Below, piece after piece: positions 48,291 to 59,760 of a DNA stretch of 59,977 nucleotides. A program made the translations under genes and the position numbers. Source of the stretch: Dactylosporangium sucinum. GTDB lineage: Bacteria; Actinomycetota; Actinomycetes; Mycobacteriales; Micromonosporaceae. The stretch spans positions 1 through 59,977 of the forward strand of contig NZ_BMPI01000071.1 in NCBI RefSeq assembly GCF_014647515.1, given 5' to 3'. The notes beneath the pieces are model-generated. The model was not told the origin of the DNA. It searched no databases and worked only from the letters and a program-made list of their open reading frames with translations. How positions within the stretch are numbered: the stretch's first letter is position 1; every line of letters begins with the position of its first letter.

Positions 48291-51200
48291 CTACGTGATG
48301 ATGGGAACTGAGCATGCGGCGACAGTGACGGCGTTGGCGTTGAGGCTGGCCGACTTCCCTTCGGAGTCGGTCGCCGTGATAGTGACGGTCAGCGTTCCGC
48401 CGGAATTGTCCTTGCCTGGGTAGTTCACCGGGCCCAGTGTGGCGGTGTAGCTGGTGCCTCGAAGGGACATCGGCCGGCTGCCTGACGCGAACCCGCTCCA
48501 CGACAGCGTGACGCCCTTGAGCGGTCCTTGGTCATCTGTCACGGTCGCTGTAACGCTCACGGCAGCGACGCCCTCGTAGCACGTGTATTCGTTGCTGACC
48601 CATTGCTGAATCGGGCTGCCAGGCTGTTGGGTCACGGTGATCACCGGCGGCCGGTTCACCCGAGGCGGCGAAGTTGTCGGCGCCGCGCTGGTCGGTGGGG
48701 CGGTTGTGACGGTTGCTGACGGTGACCGGGTGGGAGACCGCGTCGGGGAGGCTGACGCCGACGCGGACGGGGACGGGGACAGCGAGTCCGACGGTGACGG
48801 GGAAGCTGACGGCGTGTCCGAGGCCGACGGGACGACGGACGGGGTGCCGCCCGGCTTCGGCAGTACGACACCGTCGCCGCACGTCAGGTCGGCCTGCGGG
48901 TCGACGTCCAGCGGCGTTCCGTCGGCGTGGACGACGCCCTTGCCCACGTCGGCCGCGTCGTTGCCGGCGCTCAGCGCGAACCGCGCGGCGCCGTCGTTGG
49001 CGATGTCGCCGACGGACAGCCGCAGCGGCTTGAACGCCGTCGTGGTCGAGGTCGTGTCGACCAGGATCCGGCCGCCGCGCAGCGTGAGCGCGCCGTTGGG
49101 CTGGATCGGGGTCGTCGGGTCGCTCAGCAGCTCCCCCACGTCGAGGCGGGAGCCGGCGCAGAGCACCGTGACGCTGCCGCCGCGGAAGGTCAGGGTGGCC
49201 GTCGACCGGTCGGCGATGGTGATGGAGTCGCCCTTCTGGACGTACACCTTGGAACCCCGCGTCATCGTGCGCGACTGACCTTCGATCTCCACGTGCGCGG
49301 TGCCCCGCGTGACGCCGACCAGGGCGCGGTCGGTCGGCATCTCCGCCCACACCGGGCCCGAGAACAGGTTGCTGCCGGTCAGGAACAGCGCGAACAGCAG
49401 CAGCAGGACGAGCAGCCACCACAGCTTCTTCTCGAACCGCCGGTCGACCGAGTTGTCGACGGGCGGTGGCGGGCCGGGCGGCGCCGCGAGCGGCGGGTAG
49501 TTGGCCGGCGGGTGCGCGCCGGACGACGGGCGGCGCCCACCGGCGGCCGCCGCGATCTCCGCCTGGCGGCCGAGCAGCAGCGGCAGGCCCCCGACGGCCG
49601 GCAGCAGCCAGGCGCGGACGGGGGTGCGCGCGGTCGCGACCTGGCCGGGCGAACCGTCGCCGTACGGCCCGATCATCGACCCACGCTGCAGCTCGACGCC
49701 CTCGGGCAGCATCAGCGTGCCCGCGGCGACGACCAGCGCGTCGTTGCCGCCGCGCAGCACCACCGGCTGGCCGGGGCCGAAGTGCATCGGCCGGGCCCGG
49801 GTGAGCAGCCCGAGCCGGTCCTCGCCGCTCAGCGAGGCCAGCGCCGGCGTCTCGCCCATGAGCGTCTCGAGCTCGGCCCACTCGGCCGGCGGCGGCCCGG
49901 GAAGCTGCCCGACCGCCGCGGCGACCGTCGAGGGCGGGATGGCCAGCAGTGTGGTACCGGCGGTCAGCCAGCCGAGCGCCGCCGGCGCACCGGTCAGGGC
50001 GTTGGCGAGCCCGACGACGCCGCCGCGCCCGACCCGCTCGCGGACCGTGCCGGACGGGTCGCCGGGGCGGCGGCCCTCCAGCGCGCCGTCGACGACCACG
50101 TACACCGACTGCTGCGCCGCTCCGGCGAAGACCAGCTGCTCGCCCGTGCGCGGGTGCACCCAGCGGGCGTGCTCCGCCAAAGCGGCCAGCGCGGCCGGCG
50201 GCAGGTCGCTGAGGCTCGACGCGCTGAGGGCGGCCAGGCGGCGCGGCTCGTCGCGCAGCAGCTTGCGCTCGCCGAGCCGGTCGCGCAGCCTTCTCAAACG
50301 GCGCTTCAGCCAAGCGAACAGCAGGTACACGACCGGGGCGAGCAGCCCGGCCACGATCACCACGAGCAGGCCGCGGGCCAGCCAGCCGGCGTTCCACAGG
50401 CCGGTGGCGACGCCGGCGATGCGGTCGGTGTAGATGCGGTACATCAGGTTCGCGGCGATCGCCAGCCAGACGACCGCGAGCATGCCGTAGAGCGCGACCA
50501 GCCGGCCCTCGCGATCGAGGTCCCCGAACCGCGGCGGGCGGCGGCGCAGCCGGGCGACCACCCAGGCCAGCCCGCGGGCCCGCAGGTTGGGCACCTCGAG
50601 CCAGTCCATGAGCAGGTAGTACCCGTCGAGCGCCAGGAACGGGTTCAGGTTGAACAGGGCGTTGAGGTACCACGCGAAGGCCAGCTTGAACGTCCACGGC
50701 TGCAGCTCGGGGAAGAACAGGCCGGCGAGCTGGCAGGCGCCGGCCAGGACCAGCCCGGTGGCCGGGCCGGCGACGGTGGTGACGATGCGGGCGCGGCGGC
50801 CGGCCATCCAGACGTCGGTGGTGTCCACGAAGACCGAGGGGATCCCGAAGTACACCAGGAAACCCGCGGCCGGCACCCGCCTCCCCGCGTGCTTGGCCCC
50901 CAGCGCGTGCCCCAGCTCGTGGCACCCGAGCGCGAAGACGTTCAGGCCGAGCAGGACGAGGGCGCCGGCGAAGTACGAGTCGCCGGTCAGGAACACCGAC
51001 TGGTCGGCGCGGAACCAGTTCCACACGAAGACGCCGAGGCCGGCCAGGGCCACCAGCCCGGCGAGCACCGCGACGAACCGGGTGAAGAACAGCCGCCCGC
51101 CGGCCTTGTAGAGGAACGTGACCACCGGGTCGACGCGGGCCAGCACGACCCGCTGACCGCGGGCGGTCGCCAGCAGCGCCTTGCCGAGCCGGATCGGCCA

Positions 51201-51641
51201 CGGCCGGCGGTGGACCCGCTGCAGCCGGTGGAAGGCGTCGACCGGCAGCTCGTCGAGCATCCGGTTGCCGGCGAGGTCGGCGACGATCCGGGTGACCTGC
51301 TCGGGGGCGAGCCGGCCGGAGATGCGGGCGAACTCGGCGACCAGCCGGGCCACCGTGCGGCTGCCGTCCATGAGCCCGGCGAGCCGCCACTCCTGCGGCG
51401 TCAGGCGCAGGTAGCAGGATTCTCCCGCGTCGGGCGAACGGACCATGACGTACTCGACGCCCCGCGCCGACGTGAGGCTGACCGCCTCGATCCCCTCGCG
51501 GAGCGCCGGCCGCGCCCGGGCCGGGTTGAGCCGGTCGGCCACGGCGTGCCACAGCCCGACGTCGGCAGGGCCGAGCGGCACTCCCGGGGCACGCCCGGCA
51601 AGCGCCTCCCAGACACTGATCCGCGTCTCTATGACGGCCAC
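48291..51641 (-). CDS. Giant membrane fusion: PqqD-like, M50 site-2 protease, cNMP-binding, FecR-like and Ig-like domains
   Basis: 1116 residues; GTG 51641 is chosen for its AGGAG site (a TTG at 51671 is weaker). Order: residues 60-135, a PqqD-like helical domain (CYLRLTPQEWRLAGLMDGSR, TVARLVAEFA). Residues 185-440, a polytopic M50 protease with HELGH at about 241 and NLNPFLALDG at about 331, so metal ligands are intact. Residues 470-585, a cyclic-nucleotide-type domain (VYVVVDGALEGRRPG, VGLANALTG) lacking the usual phosphate-binding Arg. A second degenerate copy follows to about 690. Then a transmembrane helix WWLLVLLLLFALFLTG, an outside FecR-like beta domain (VEIEGQSRTMTRGSKVYVQK), a Ser/Pro/Thr linker and a terminal Ig-like domain with two cysteines. 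First gene of the minus-strand cluster; divergent from glpK. Confidence 0.85.
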   Translation of the reverse strand: MAVIETRISVWEALAGRAPGVPLGPADVGLWHAVADRLNPARARPALREGIEAVSLTSARGVEYVMVRSPDAGESCYLRLTPQEWRLAGLMDGSRTVARLVAEFARISGRLAPEQVTRIVADLAGNRMLDELPVDAFHRLQRVHRRPWPIRLGKALLATARGQRVVLARVDPVVTFLYKAGGRLFFTRFVAVLAGLVALAGLGVFVWNWFRADQSVFLTGDSYFAGALVLLGLNVFALGCHELGHALGAKHAGRRVPAAGFLVYFGIPSVFVDTTDVWMAGRRARIVTTVAGPATGLVLAGACQLAGLFFPELQPWTFKLAFAWYLNALFNLNPFLALDGYYLLMDWLEVPNLRARGLAWVVARLRRRPPRFGDLDREGRLVALYGMLAVVWLAIAANLMYRIYTDRIAGVATGLWNAGWLARGLLVVIVAGLLAPVVYLLFAWLKRRLRRLRDRLGERKLLRDEPRRLAALSASSLSDLPPAALAALAEHARWVHPRTGEQLVFAGAAQQSVYVVVDGALEGRRPGDPSGTVRERVGRGGVVGLANALTGAPAALGWLTAGTTLLAIPPSTVAAAVGQLPGPPPAEWAELETLMGETPALASLSGEDRLGLLTRARPMHFGPGQPVVLRGGNDALVVAAGTLMLPEGVELQRGSMIGPYGDGSPGQVATARTPVRAWLLPAVGGLPLLLGRQAEIAAAAGGRRPSSGAHPPANYPPLAAPPGPPPPVDNSVDRRFEKKLWWLLVLLLLFALFLTGSNLFSGPVWAEMPTDRALVGVTRGTAHVEIEGQSRTMTRGSKVYVQKGDSITIADRSTATLTFRGGSVTVLCAGSRLDVGELLSDPTTPIQPNGALTLRGGRILVDTTSTTTAFKPLRLSVGDIANDGAARFALSAGNDAADVGKGVVHADGTPLDVDPQADLTCGDGVVLPKPGGTPSVVPSASDTPSASPSPSDSLSPSPSASASASPTRSPTRSPSATVTTAPPTSAAPTTSPPRVNRPPVITVTQQPGSPIQQWVSNEYTCYEGVAAVSVTATVTDDQGPLKGVTLSWSGFASGSRPMSLRGTSYTATLGPVNYPGKDNSGGTLTVTITATDSEGKSASLNANAVTVAACSVPIIT

Positions 51642-51746
51642 TGTCGCTCCTGTCGGCACGGTTCCGGCCAACGGACTTTAAGCGGGCGATTTCGCCACGG
51701 GTAGGTTCCGTCCCGAACGTGACAGCGATTCGGCGAAGATGGCACT

Positions 51747-53222
<1,476 letters not shown>

Positions 53223-53236
53223 CCCGGCTCGACAGA

Positions 53237-53279
53237 CGTTGGTCGATCTACCCTTATGCCGCGGGTAGATCGACCAACG
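53237..53279. terminator. Terminator after glpK, palindrome family B copy 2
   Basis: CGTTGGTCGATCTACCC (53237-53253) pairs perfectly over 17 bp with 53263-53279, loop TTATGCCGC. The left arm and its flank (GACAGACGTTGGTCGAT) equal those of copy 1 at 22326. Confidence 0.85.
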
Positions 53280-53323
53280 AAATTCGGTACGACCGATGCG
53301 CCGACCCGCCTACATTCGGCGTC

Positions 53324-54442
53324 ATGGTCGAAGGGTTTGCTCGAGATCAGTACGCGTCGCTGCGAGCGGCGTTCGCGGAGAACCTGGCCAACGGGGCGGA
53401 CGTCGGCGCGGCCGTGTGCGTGACGGTCGACGGGGAGACGGTCGTCGACCTGTGGGGCGGGTTCGCCGACGCGGCGGCCGCCCGCCCGTGGCAGCGGGAC
53501 ACCATCGTCAACGTCTACTCCACCACCAAGACCGTGACCGCGCTCGTGGCCCTGCTGCTCGCCGATCGCGGCGAGCTCGACTTCGACGCGCCGGTGGCCC
53601 GCTACTGGCCCGAGTTCGCCGCCAACGGCAAGCAGGGCGTCAAGGTCAGCCACCTGATGAGCCACTCGGCCGGCCTGCCCGGCTGGCGTGAGCCGATGCG
53701 CACCGAGGACCTCTACGACTGGGAGAAGGCCACGGCGCTGCTGGCCGCGCAGGCCCCCGACTGGGAGCCCGGCACCGCCGGCGGCTACCACGCGATCACC
53801 CAGGGCTACCTGATCGGCGAGGTGGTGCGCCGCATCACCGGGCGTTCGCTGGGCGCCGTGCTCCGCGACGAGCTCGCCGGCCCGCTGCAGGCCGACTTCC
53901 ACGTCGGCCTGCCGGAGTCCGAGGAGCCGCGGGTGGCCGAGCTGATCGCCCCGCCGGACGGACCGCCGCCCGAGCTCGCCGTGACCGAACTGCAGATCCG
54001 GGTCGGAACCAACCCCGGGCCGGAGGTGTCGGAGGTCAACTCCCGCGCCTGGCGAGCCGCGGAGATCCCGGCCGGCGGCGGGACCGGCAACGCCCGCTCG
54101 GTCGCCCGGCTGCACACCATCCTCGCCAACGGCGGCGTCGCCGACGGGCGGCGGTTCATGTCCGAGGCCGGCTGCCGGCGCGCCCTCGACCCGCAGATCG
54201 AGGGCCGGGACCTGGTCCTCGGCATGCCGCTGCGGTTCGGGATGGGCTTCGCGCTCGGCGAGGGGCTGATGCCGAACCCCAACACCCTGTACTGGGGCGG
54301 CTACGGCGGCTCGCTGGCGATCATCGACCTCGACGCCCGCACCACCTTCTGCTACGTCATGAACAAGATGTCCGGCCAGGTCGCCGACCTGCGCGGCTTC
54401 AACCTCGCCATGACCATGTGGGCGGCCACGGGGGTGCTGTAG
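53324..54442 (+). CDS. Serine hydrolase, class C beta-lactamase/esterase family
   Basis: 372 residues, no signal peptide. The catalytic S-x-x-K is VYSTTKTVTALVALLLADRG. The second motif is YHAITQGYLIGEVVRRITGR (Tyr-x-Asn position occupied by Y-H-A or Q-G-Y), and the third is YWGGYGGSLAIIDLDARTTF (GGYGG in place of K-T-G). This is the EstB/LipE-type esterase/beta-lactamase-like group used on ester or lactone substrates, not a true penicillinase. A -10-like TACATT lies 8 nt before ATG 53324, so the message may be leaderless. Confidence 0.9.
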   Translation: MVEGFARDQYASLRAAFAENLANGADVGAAVCVTVDGETVVDLWGGFADAAAARPWQRDTIVNVYSTTKTVTALVALLLADRGELDFDAPVARYWPEFAANGKQGVKVSHLMSHSAGLPGWREPMRTEDLYDWEKATALLAAQAPDWEPGTAGGYHAITQGYLIGEVVRRITGRSLGAVLRDELAGPLQADFHVGLPESEEPRVAELIAPPDGPPPELAVTELQIRVGTNPGPEVSEVNSRAWRAAEIPAGGGTGNARSVARLHTILANGGVADGRRFMSEAGCRRALDPQIEGRDLVLGMPLRFGMGFALGEGLMPNPNTLYWGGYGGSLAIIDLDARTTFCYVMNKMSGQVADLRGFNLAMTMWAATGVL

Positions 54443-54602
54443 CGGGCGTCGCCGTGCGCCCGGCCGGCGCGACCGCACGGAGCGGGCTCGCGGACGGCCG
54501 ATCGCGGTGCGGGCGGGCAGGGCGGGCGCCGGCATCCTGCTGCTCGTCGCGGCGCCGGCTTCCTCCGCCTGCCCCGGCGACTCGCCTAGGAAGCGCCAGA
54601 AA

Positions 54603-54630
54603 GGCGGCGCACCCCGCCAGGTGCGCCGCC
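54603..54630. terminator. Bidirectional terminator between hydrolase and HtrA operon
   Basis: GGCGGCGCACC (54603-54613) and GGTGCGCCGCC (54620-54630) form a perfect 11-bp stem, flanked by AGAAA on the left and CTCTCTTTCT on the right, so it can work in both directions. The 160-base gap holds nothing else. Confidence 0.88.
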
Positions 54631-54668
54631 TCTCTTTCTGGGAGGGGAACCAGACTCAGTGCCGCGCG

Positions 54669-55594
<926 letters not shown>

Positions 55595-55598
<4 letters not shown>

Positions 55599-57064
55599 GA
55601 TTTGAGCCTGACTGCGGGAGCTTGCGGCGCACTGACCGCACCCTGGGAACCGCCTGTGAGGGGCAGGCGAACCTGGAAAGTCGCTCCGCCACCCGGCGTG
55701 ACGAACACCGACACCGTGCCGCTGTGCACGGCGACCAGTGCGGCGACGATCGCGAGGCCCAGCCCGCTGCCGCTGTGCGAGCCGCCGGCCTGCCGCCGGG
55801 TGCGGGCCTTGTCGACCCGGTAGAACCGCTCGAAGACCCGGGCCGCCTGCTCGTCGGTCAGCCCCGGCCCGTGGTCGACGACCTCGATGAGCGCGTCGGT
55901 GCCGTCCCGGCGCAGCCGCATCTCGACCGGCGACCCGGCCGGCGTGTGCGTCAGCGCGTTGGTCATCAGGTTGCCGACCACCTGGCGCAGGCGGGCCTCG
56001 TCGCCGTTGACCTCGATGGGCTCGTCGCGCTCGAGCTCCAGCGCGATCTCCCGGTCGGGCGCGACCGCCCGGGCCGCGGCCACGGCGTCGCTAGCGATCA
56101 CGCGCAGGTCCATGTCGGCCAGGCTGAGCGGACGCTCCTCGTCGAGCCGGGCGAGCATGAGCAGGTCCTCCACCAGCAGGCCCATCCGGGACGCCTCGTC
56201 CTCGATGCGGCGGACCAGCGCGCCGGTCTCCTCCGGCTGGCGGGCGGCGCCCTGACGGTACAACTCGGCGAAACCCCTGATCGTCGTCAGCGGGGTGCGC
56301 AGCTCGTGGGAGGCGTCCGCGATGAACTGCCGCATCCGCTCCTCCGACGCCTGCCGCATCTTGAACGCGCCCTCGATCTGGGCGAGCATCGTGTTCAGCG
56401 CGGCGGCCAGGTGGCCCATCTCGGTCTCGGGAGGGCTCTCCGGCACACGTTTGGTGAGGTCGCCGGCGGCGATGGCGGCCGCGGTGCGCTCGATCTCGCG
56501 CAGCGGCTGCAGCGAGGTGCGCACGATCGTGACACCGACCGCAGCCAGCACGACGAGCACGCCCGCGCCCACGAACAGCTCGGCGGCGACCAACTCGTCG
56601 ACCGCGTTGTCGACCATCGACAGGCTCTCGCAGATCACCAGCAGCGTGGAGCCGCGCTGGGTGATGAGGATCCGCCAGCGCTCGTGGGTCGACTTGGTGG
56701 TCACCGTGTAGGGCTCGCCCAGGCGCGCGAGCAGCTCCTCGGCCGAGTTGGGCGGCGGCGGCTGGGCGGCCGGGTCGCGCGTGCCCACGTAGCCATACTC
56801 CAGCTGGCCCGTCGGCCCGGCCGTCGCCCACAGGATGAAGTAGTTGCTCGGCAGCACCGAGTCGGTGCCCTGGCGCTGCTGCAGGCGGCTGATCTCCACG
56901 GTGTCGGCCAGCGTGCGCAGCTGCTGGTCGACCTTGTCGATCATCGAGCTGCGCATGACGAGGGCGCTCGCCACGCCGATGACGAGCAGCGCCATGGTGA
57001 CGAGCGTCAGCACCGCCGCGATCAACTTGACCCGCAGCGGGACATCCGCGATGAACCGCAACAT
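55595..57064 (-). CDS. Sensor histidine kinase (MprB/TrcS-like)
   Basis: 489 residues. Two transmembrane helices (about 11-35 and 160-182) flank an extracytoplasmic sensor of about 120 residues. HAMP: SLQPLREIERTAAAIAAGDL. The phospho-acceptor is His253 in ADASHELRTPLTTIRGFAEL. The ATPase domain has the N box QVVGNLMTNALTHTP, G1 VVDHGPGLTDEQAARVFERF and G2 GSGLGLAIVAALVAVHSG. ATG 57064 lies 8 nt after the regulator gene. The partner regulator is immediately upstream; the HtrA-like protease downstream is its likely target or modulator. Confidence 0.95.
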
Positions 57065-57072
57065 GCGGGGCC

Positions 57073-57819
57073 TCAGACAGGCAGACGCAGGACGTAACCG
57101 ACGCCGCGCAGGGTGTGGATCAGGCGCGGCTCGGCGATGTCTACCTTGCGCCGCAGGTAGGAGATATACGACTCGACGATGCTGTCGTCACCGCGGAAGT
57201 CGTAGTTCCAGACGAAGTCGAGGATCTGCGCCTTGGAGAGCACCCGGCCGGCGTTCAGCATGAGGTATCGCAGGAGCTTGAACTCCGTCGGCGACAGCGC
57301 GATCGTCTGCCCGGCCCGGGTGACCTCGTGCGTCTCCTCGTCCAGCTCCAGGTCGTGGAAGACGAGCCGGTTGGGCCCCGGGTCGCCGTTGGTGCGCCGG
57401 AGGACGGCCCGGATGCGGGCGGTGAGCTCCTCCAGGCTGAACGGCTTCGTGACGTAGTCGTCGCCGCCGAGCGTCAGGCCGCGCACCTTGTCCTCGGTGC
57501 CGTCGCGGGCGGTGAGGAAGACGACCGGAAGTCGGATGCCGCCCTCGCGGAGCCGCCGGATCACCTCGAAGCCGTCGAGGTCGGGCAACATCACGTCGAG
57601 CACGACGAGATCGGGCTTCGCCTCGCGGGCCGCGGTGACCGCCTCGGAACCGGTGGTCACCGCGTCAACCGCAAAACCGGCGAAACGCAGGCTGGCCGAG
57701 AGAAGCTCGCGGATATTCGGATCATCCTCGACCACGAGCAGTCTCGCCTCAGCCTGCGCCACGCCTGGCGACGATGCACCCCCGGATTGTGCGACGCCGC
57801 CTCGTACCCCCATGTGCAT
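57073..57819 (-). CDS. OmpR-family response regulator (MprA/TrcR-like)
   Basis: 248 residues. Receiver domain: LLVVEDDPNIRELLSASLRF, with phospho-acceptor Asp75 in LVVLDVMLPDLDGFEVIRRL, Thr in VVFLTARDGTEDKVRGLTLG and Lys in DDYVTKPFSLEELTARI. The winged-helix domain has LVFHDLELDEETHEVTRAGQ, ALSPTEFKLLRYLMLNAGRV and DDSIVESYISYLRRKVDIAE, ending GVGYVLRLPV. ATG 57819 or ATG 57813 may be the start; the first 24 residues are non-conserved. It heads the regulator-kinase-protease operon and probably autoregulates it. Confidence 0.95.
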   Translation of the reverse strand: MHMGVRGGVAQSGGASSPGVAQAEARLLVVEDDPNIRELLSASLRFAGFAVDAVTTGSEAVTAAREAKPDLVVLDVMLPDLDGFEVIRRLREGGIRLPVVFLTARDGTEDKVRGLTLGGDDYVTKPFSLEELTARIRAVLRRTNGDPGPNRLVFHDLELDEETHEVTRAGQTIALSPTEFKLLRYLMLNAGRVLSKAQILDFVWNYDFRGDDSIVESYISYLRRKVDIAEPRLIHTLRGVGYVLRLPV

Positions 57820-57896
57820 ATCTTGCCGCCCCCCGCTGGAGTAGGGCTGGTGGTTACCTGGGAAGAACCTGAACGTACGTTTCCCCTCGTTCCACG

Positions 57897-58526
57897 CTAG
57901 CGCAGCAACCGCCGCACCTGGTCGATCGCGCCGTCGAGCACCACCAGCGTCGCCCGCATCGTCTCCTGGCTCGCCCGCCCGGCGCGGGCGAGGCGGCGCA
58001 CCTCGGCCAGCAGCTGGGCGGCCTTGTCCTCCAGCTCGGTGACCACGTCGGCGGGCGGGGCGCTCGGCTTGGCCGCGCCCGGACGCGGCGGGTAGCCCCA
58101 GCCGAAGCCGCTCGGGCCGGGTGGCGCGCTGCGCGCCTGGCGGGTGGCCTCCCGGAGCTCCTTCTTGAGGTCGCGCACCGAGCCGCGCACGCCCTGCTCG
58201 ACCTCGTCGGCCAGCGTCGAGAGGTCGGCGAGCGACGCGTTGATGTCCGCCTCCAGCGACACCAGCTCGGCCTGGCGCTGGTCGATCTCGGCCCGGCCGG
58301 CGTCGGTGATCTCGTAGACCTTCCGGCCGCCCACCGCGGTGTGCGTGATGAGCCCGTCGGCCTCCATGCGCTGCAGGCGCGGGTAGATCGTGCCGGCGGA
58401 GGGCGCGTAGAGCCCGTGGAACCGGTTCTCCAGCAACCGGATCAGCTCGTAGCCGTGGCGTGGGCCGTCGGCGAGGAGCTTCAACAGGTACAGCCGGAGC
58501 CGCCCGTGGCTGAAGACAGCGCTCAT
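57897..58526 (-). CDS. PadR-family transcriptional regulator
   Basis: 209 residues. Winged helix at the N-terminus: GRLRLYLLKLLADGPRHGYE, LIRLLENRFHGLYAPSAGTI, YPRLQRMEADGLITHTAVGG, RKVYEITDAGRAEI, the PadR signature. The C-terminal half is helical and charged (VEQGVRGSVRDLKKELREAT) with a Pro-rich linker before the last helix. It starts at 58526 and overlaps the DUF4097 gene by ATGA. PadR plus DUF4097 is a common actinobacterial pair whose ligand is unknown. Confidence 0.92.
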   Translation of the reverse strand: MSAVFSHGRLRLYLLKLLADGPRHGYELIRLLENRFHGLYAPSAGTIYPRLQRMEADGLITHTAVGGRKVYEITDAGRAEIDQRQAELVSLEADINASLADLSTLADEVEQGVRGSVRDLKKELREATRQARSAPPGPSGFGWGYPPRPGAAKPSAPPADVVTELEDKAAQLLAEVRRLARAGRASQETMRATLVVLDGAIDQVRRLLR

Positions 58527-59341
58527 TCGCTTGCTTCCTCGTCGTCGACGGGCCGGCGCAACAACGAGATCGTGCCAGATGTCGCGTTGACCGCGAGCCG
58601 GCCGCGGGTGCCCGAGCCGAGCCGCCCGGTCACGGTGCCCCGGCCGACCTGGTCGAGCTCGGGGAACGCGTTGACCACGTGCCCGGAGACGGCGTTGACG
58701 CTGACCCGCAGGTCGCTGTCCTCGCGCACCCGCACCGTGATCTCCCCGGACACCGTGTCGAGCTGCACGTCGGTGTTGTCCGGCGGGTTGTCGAGGTCGC
58801 ACGTGACGGATCCGGAGATGGTCCGCGCGGCGACCCGGTGCGCGGTCGAGTCGGCGACGACGATCTCGCCCGACACGGTCTCCAGGTCGACCTCGCCGCC
58901 GAGCGTGAGCGCCTCGACCGAGCCCGAGATGACCTTGCCACGCACCCCGCCGTCGATGCCGAGCAGCGTGACGCGCCCGCTGGTGACGTCGACGGTGGCC
59001 CCGTTGCGCAGCGAGGACGCGATGACGACGCCGGACACGACGGTGAGCTCGACGACGGTGCCGACCGGGACGACGATCGAGCAATCCACCTTGTACCGCG
59101 AGCCGAAGAGCCACCACAGCACGCCCGGCCACTTCTTCGGGAACTCGTGCCACACGGTCAGCGTGCCGTCGTCGACGCTGACCTCGACCGGGCGCTCGCC
59201 GATGCTGGTGATCTCGACGCGAGCGGGCCCCTCGTCGCTTCCGACGACGTTGAGCCGGCCGGCCACCAGGCTCACGGACAGGTTGTTGACCGGTTCCTCC
59301 ACCGCGAGCCGCTCGGCCCCGGTGATCTTCCACGCCCTCAT
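58523..59341 (-). CDS. DUF4097 family beta-helix protein
   Basis: 272 residues without signal peptide. Short beta-repeats with the pattern V-S-G-x-V/I run through the protein (LTVVSGVVIASSLRNGATVD, VTSGRVTLLGIDGGVRGKVI, SGSVEALTLGGEVDLETVSG, EIVVADS, ARTISGSVTCDL, LDTVSGEITVRV, VNAVSGHVVNAF, VNATSGTISLL). This is the adhesin-like right-handed parallel beta-helix of DUF4097. First gene of the pair with PadR. The function of such proteins is unknown; scaffolding or envelope sensing is guesswork. Confidence 0.9.
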   Translation of the reverse strand: MRAWKITGAERLAVEEPVNNLSVSLVAGRLNVVGSDEGPARVEITSIGERPVEVSVDDGTLTVWHEFPKKWPGVLWWLFGSRYKVDCSIVVPVGTVVELTVVSGVVIASSLRNGATVDVTSGRVTLLGIDGGVRGKVISGSVEALTLGGEVDLETVSGEIVVADSTAHRVAARTISGSVTCDLDNPPDNTDVQLDTVSGEITVRVREDSDLRVSVNAVSGHVVNAFPELDQVGRGTVTGRLGSGTRGRLAVNATSGTISLLRRPVDDEEASE

Positions 59342-59539
59342 GCCAAAAAGCGTAGCGCAAGACGCGATACATCGCGACTGTCGGTGGCGTGGCAATCCTC
59401 GGGTGCGTGGTGGGCGCTGAACCTGAGCTTGCGGGGCCACGCCACCTGCCCCGCCGGTCGATGGAGAATGCCAGGTTGCCGGTGGGAATACCCGGAGATC
59501 GGGCGCTGGATAGCGACTTTGGTTGCCGGCGGCGGCTTG

Positions 59540-59580
59540 GGGTGGCGGCGTTGGCGTTGGCGGCGTTGGCGTTGGCGGCG
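59540..59580. repeat. Tandem GGCGTTGGC repeat
   Basis: GGCGTTGGC(GGC) is repeated about four times directly before the family C palindrome. Part of a 630-base stretch (59342-59977) with no supported gene. Confidence 0.75.
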
Positions 59581-59582
59581 GC

Positions 59583-59640
59583 CATGATCGTTGGAACCAT
59601 TTGGTCGCTGGGACAGCCAGATCTTTCCCACGATCATGGG
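59583..59640. repeat. Intergenic palindrome, family C copy 4
   Basis: CATGATCGTTGGAACCATTT on the left and AGATCTTTCCCACGATCATG on the right; outer arms pair over about 12 bp. In reverse orientation it aligns with copies 1 and 2 (CATGATCGTGGGAAAGATCT.GGCTGTC). Confidence 0.7.
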
Positions 59641-59689
59641 CGCAGACCGACGGGCCAGCGGGGCGGACTCGGCGGGGCCGGCGGACGCG

Positions 59690-59760
59690 GCGAGGCCGGC
59701 GGGCGAGCGCGGCGAGGCGAGCGCGGCGAGGCGAGCGCGGCAGGCGAGCGCGGCGGATGT
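59690..59760. repeat. Degenerate 14-bp tandem repeat
   Basis: GCGAGCGCGGCGAG and variants are repeated four to five times. No coding role is apparent; open frames across it are Ala/Arg strings. Confidence 0.75.

Noticed and set aside
48927..51704. 925-codon plus-strand frame.
   Set aside because: Antisense shadow of the M50 fusion gene, with no recognisable domain.
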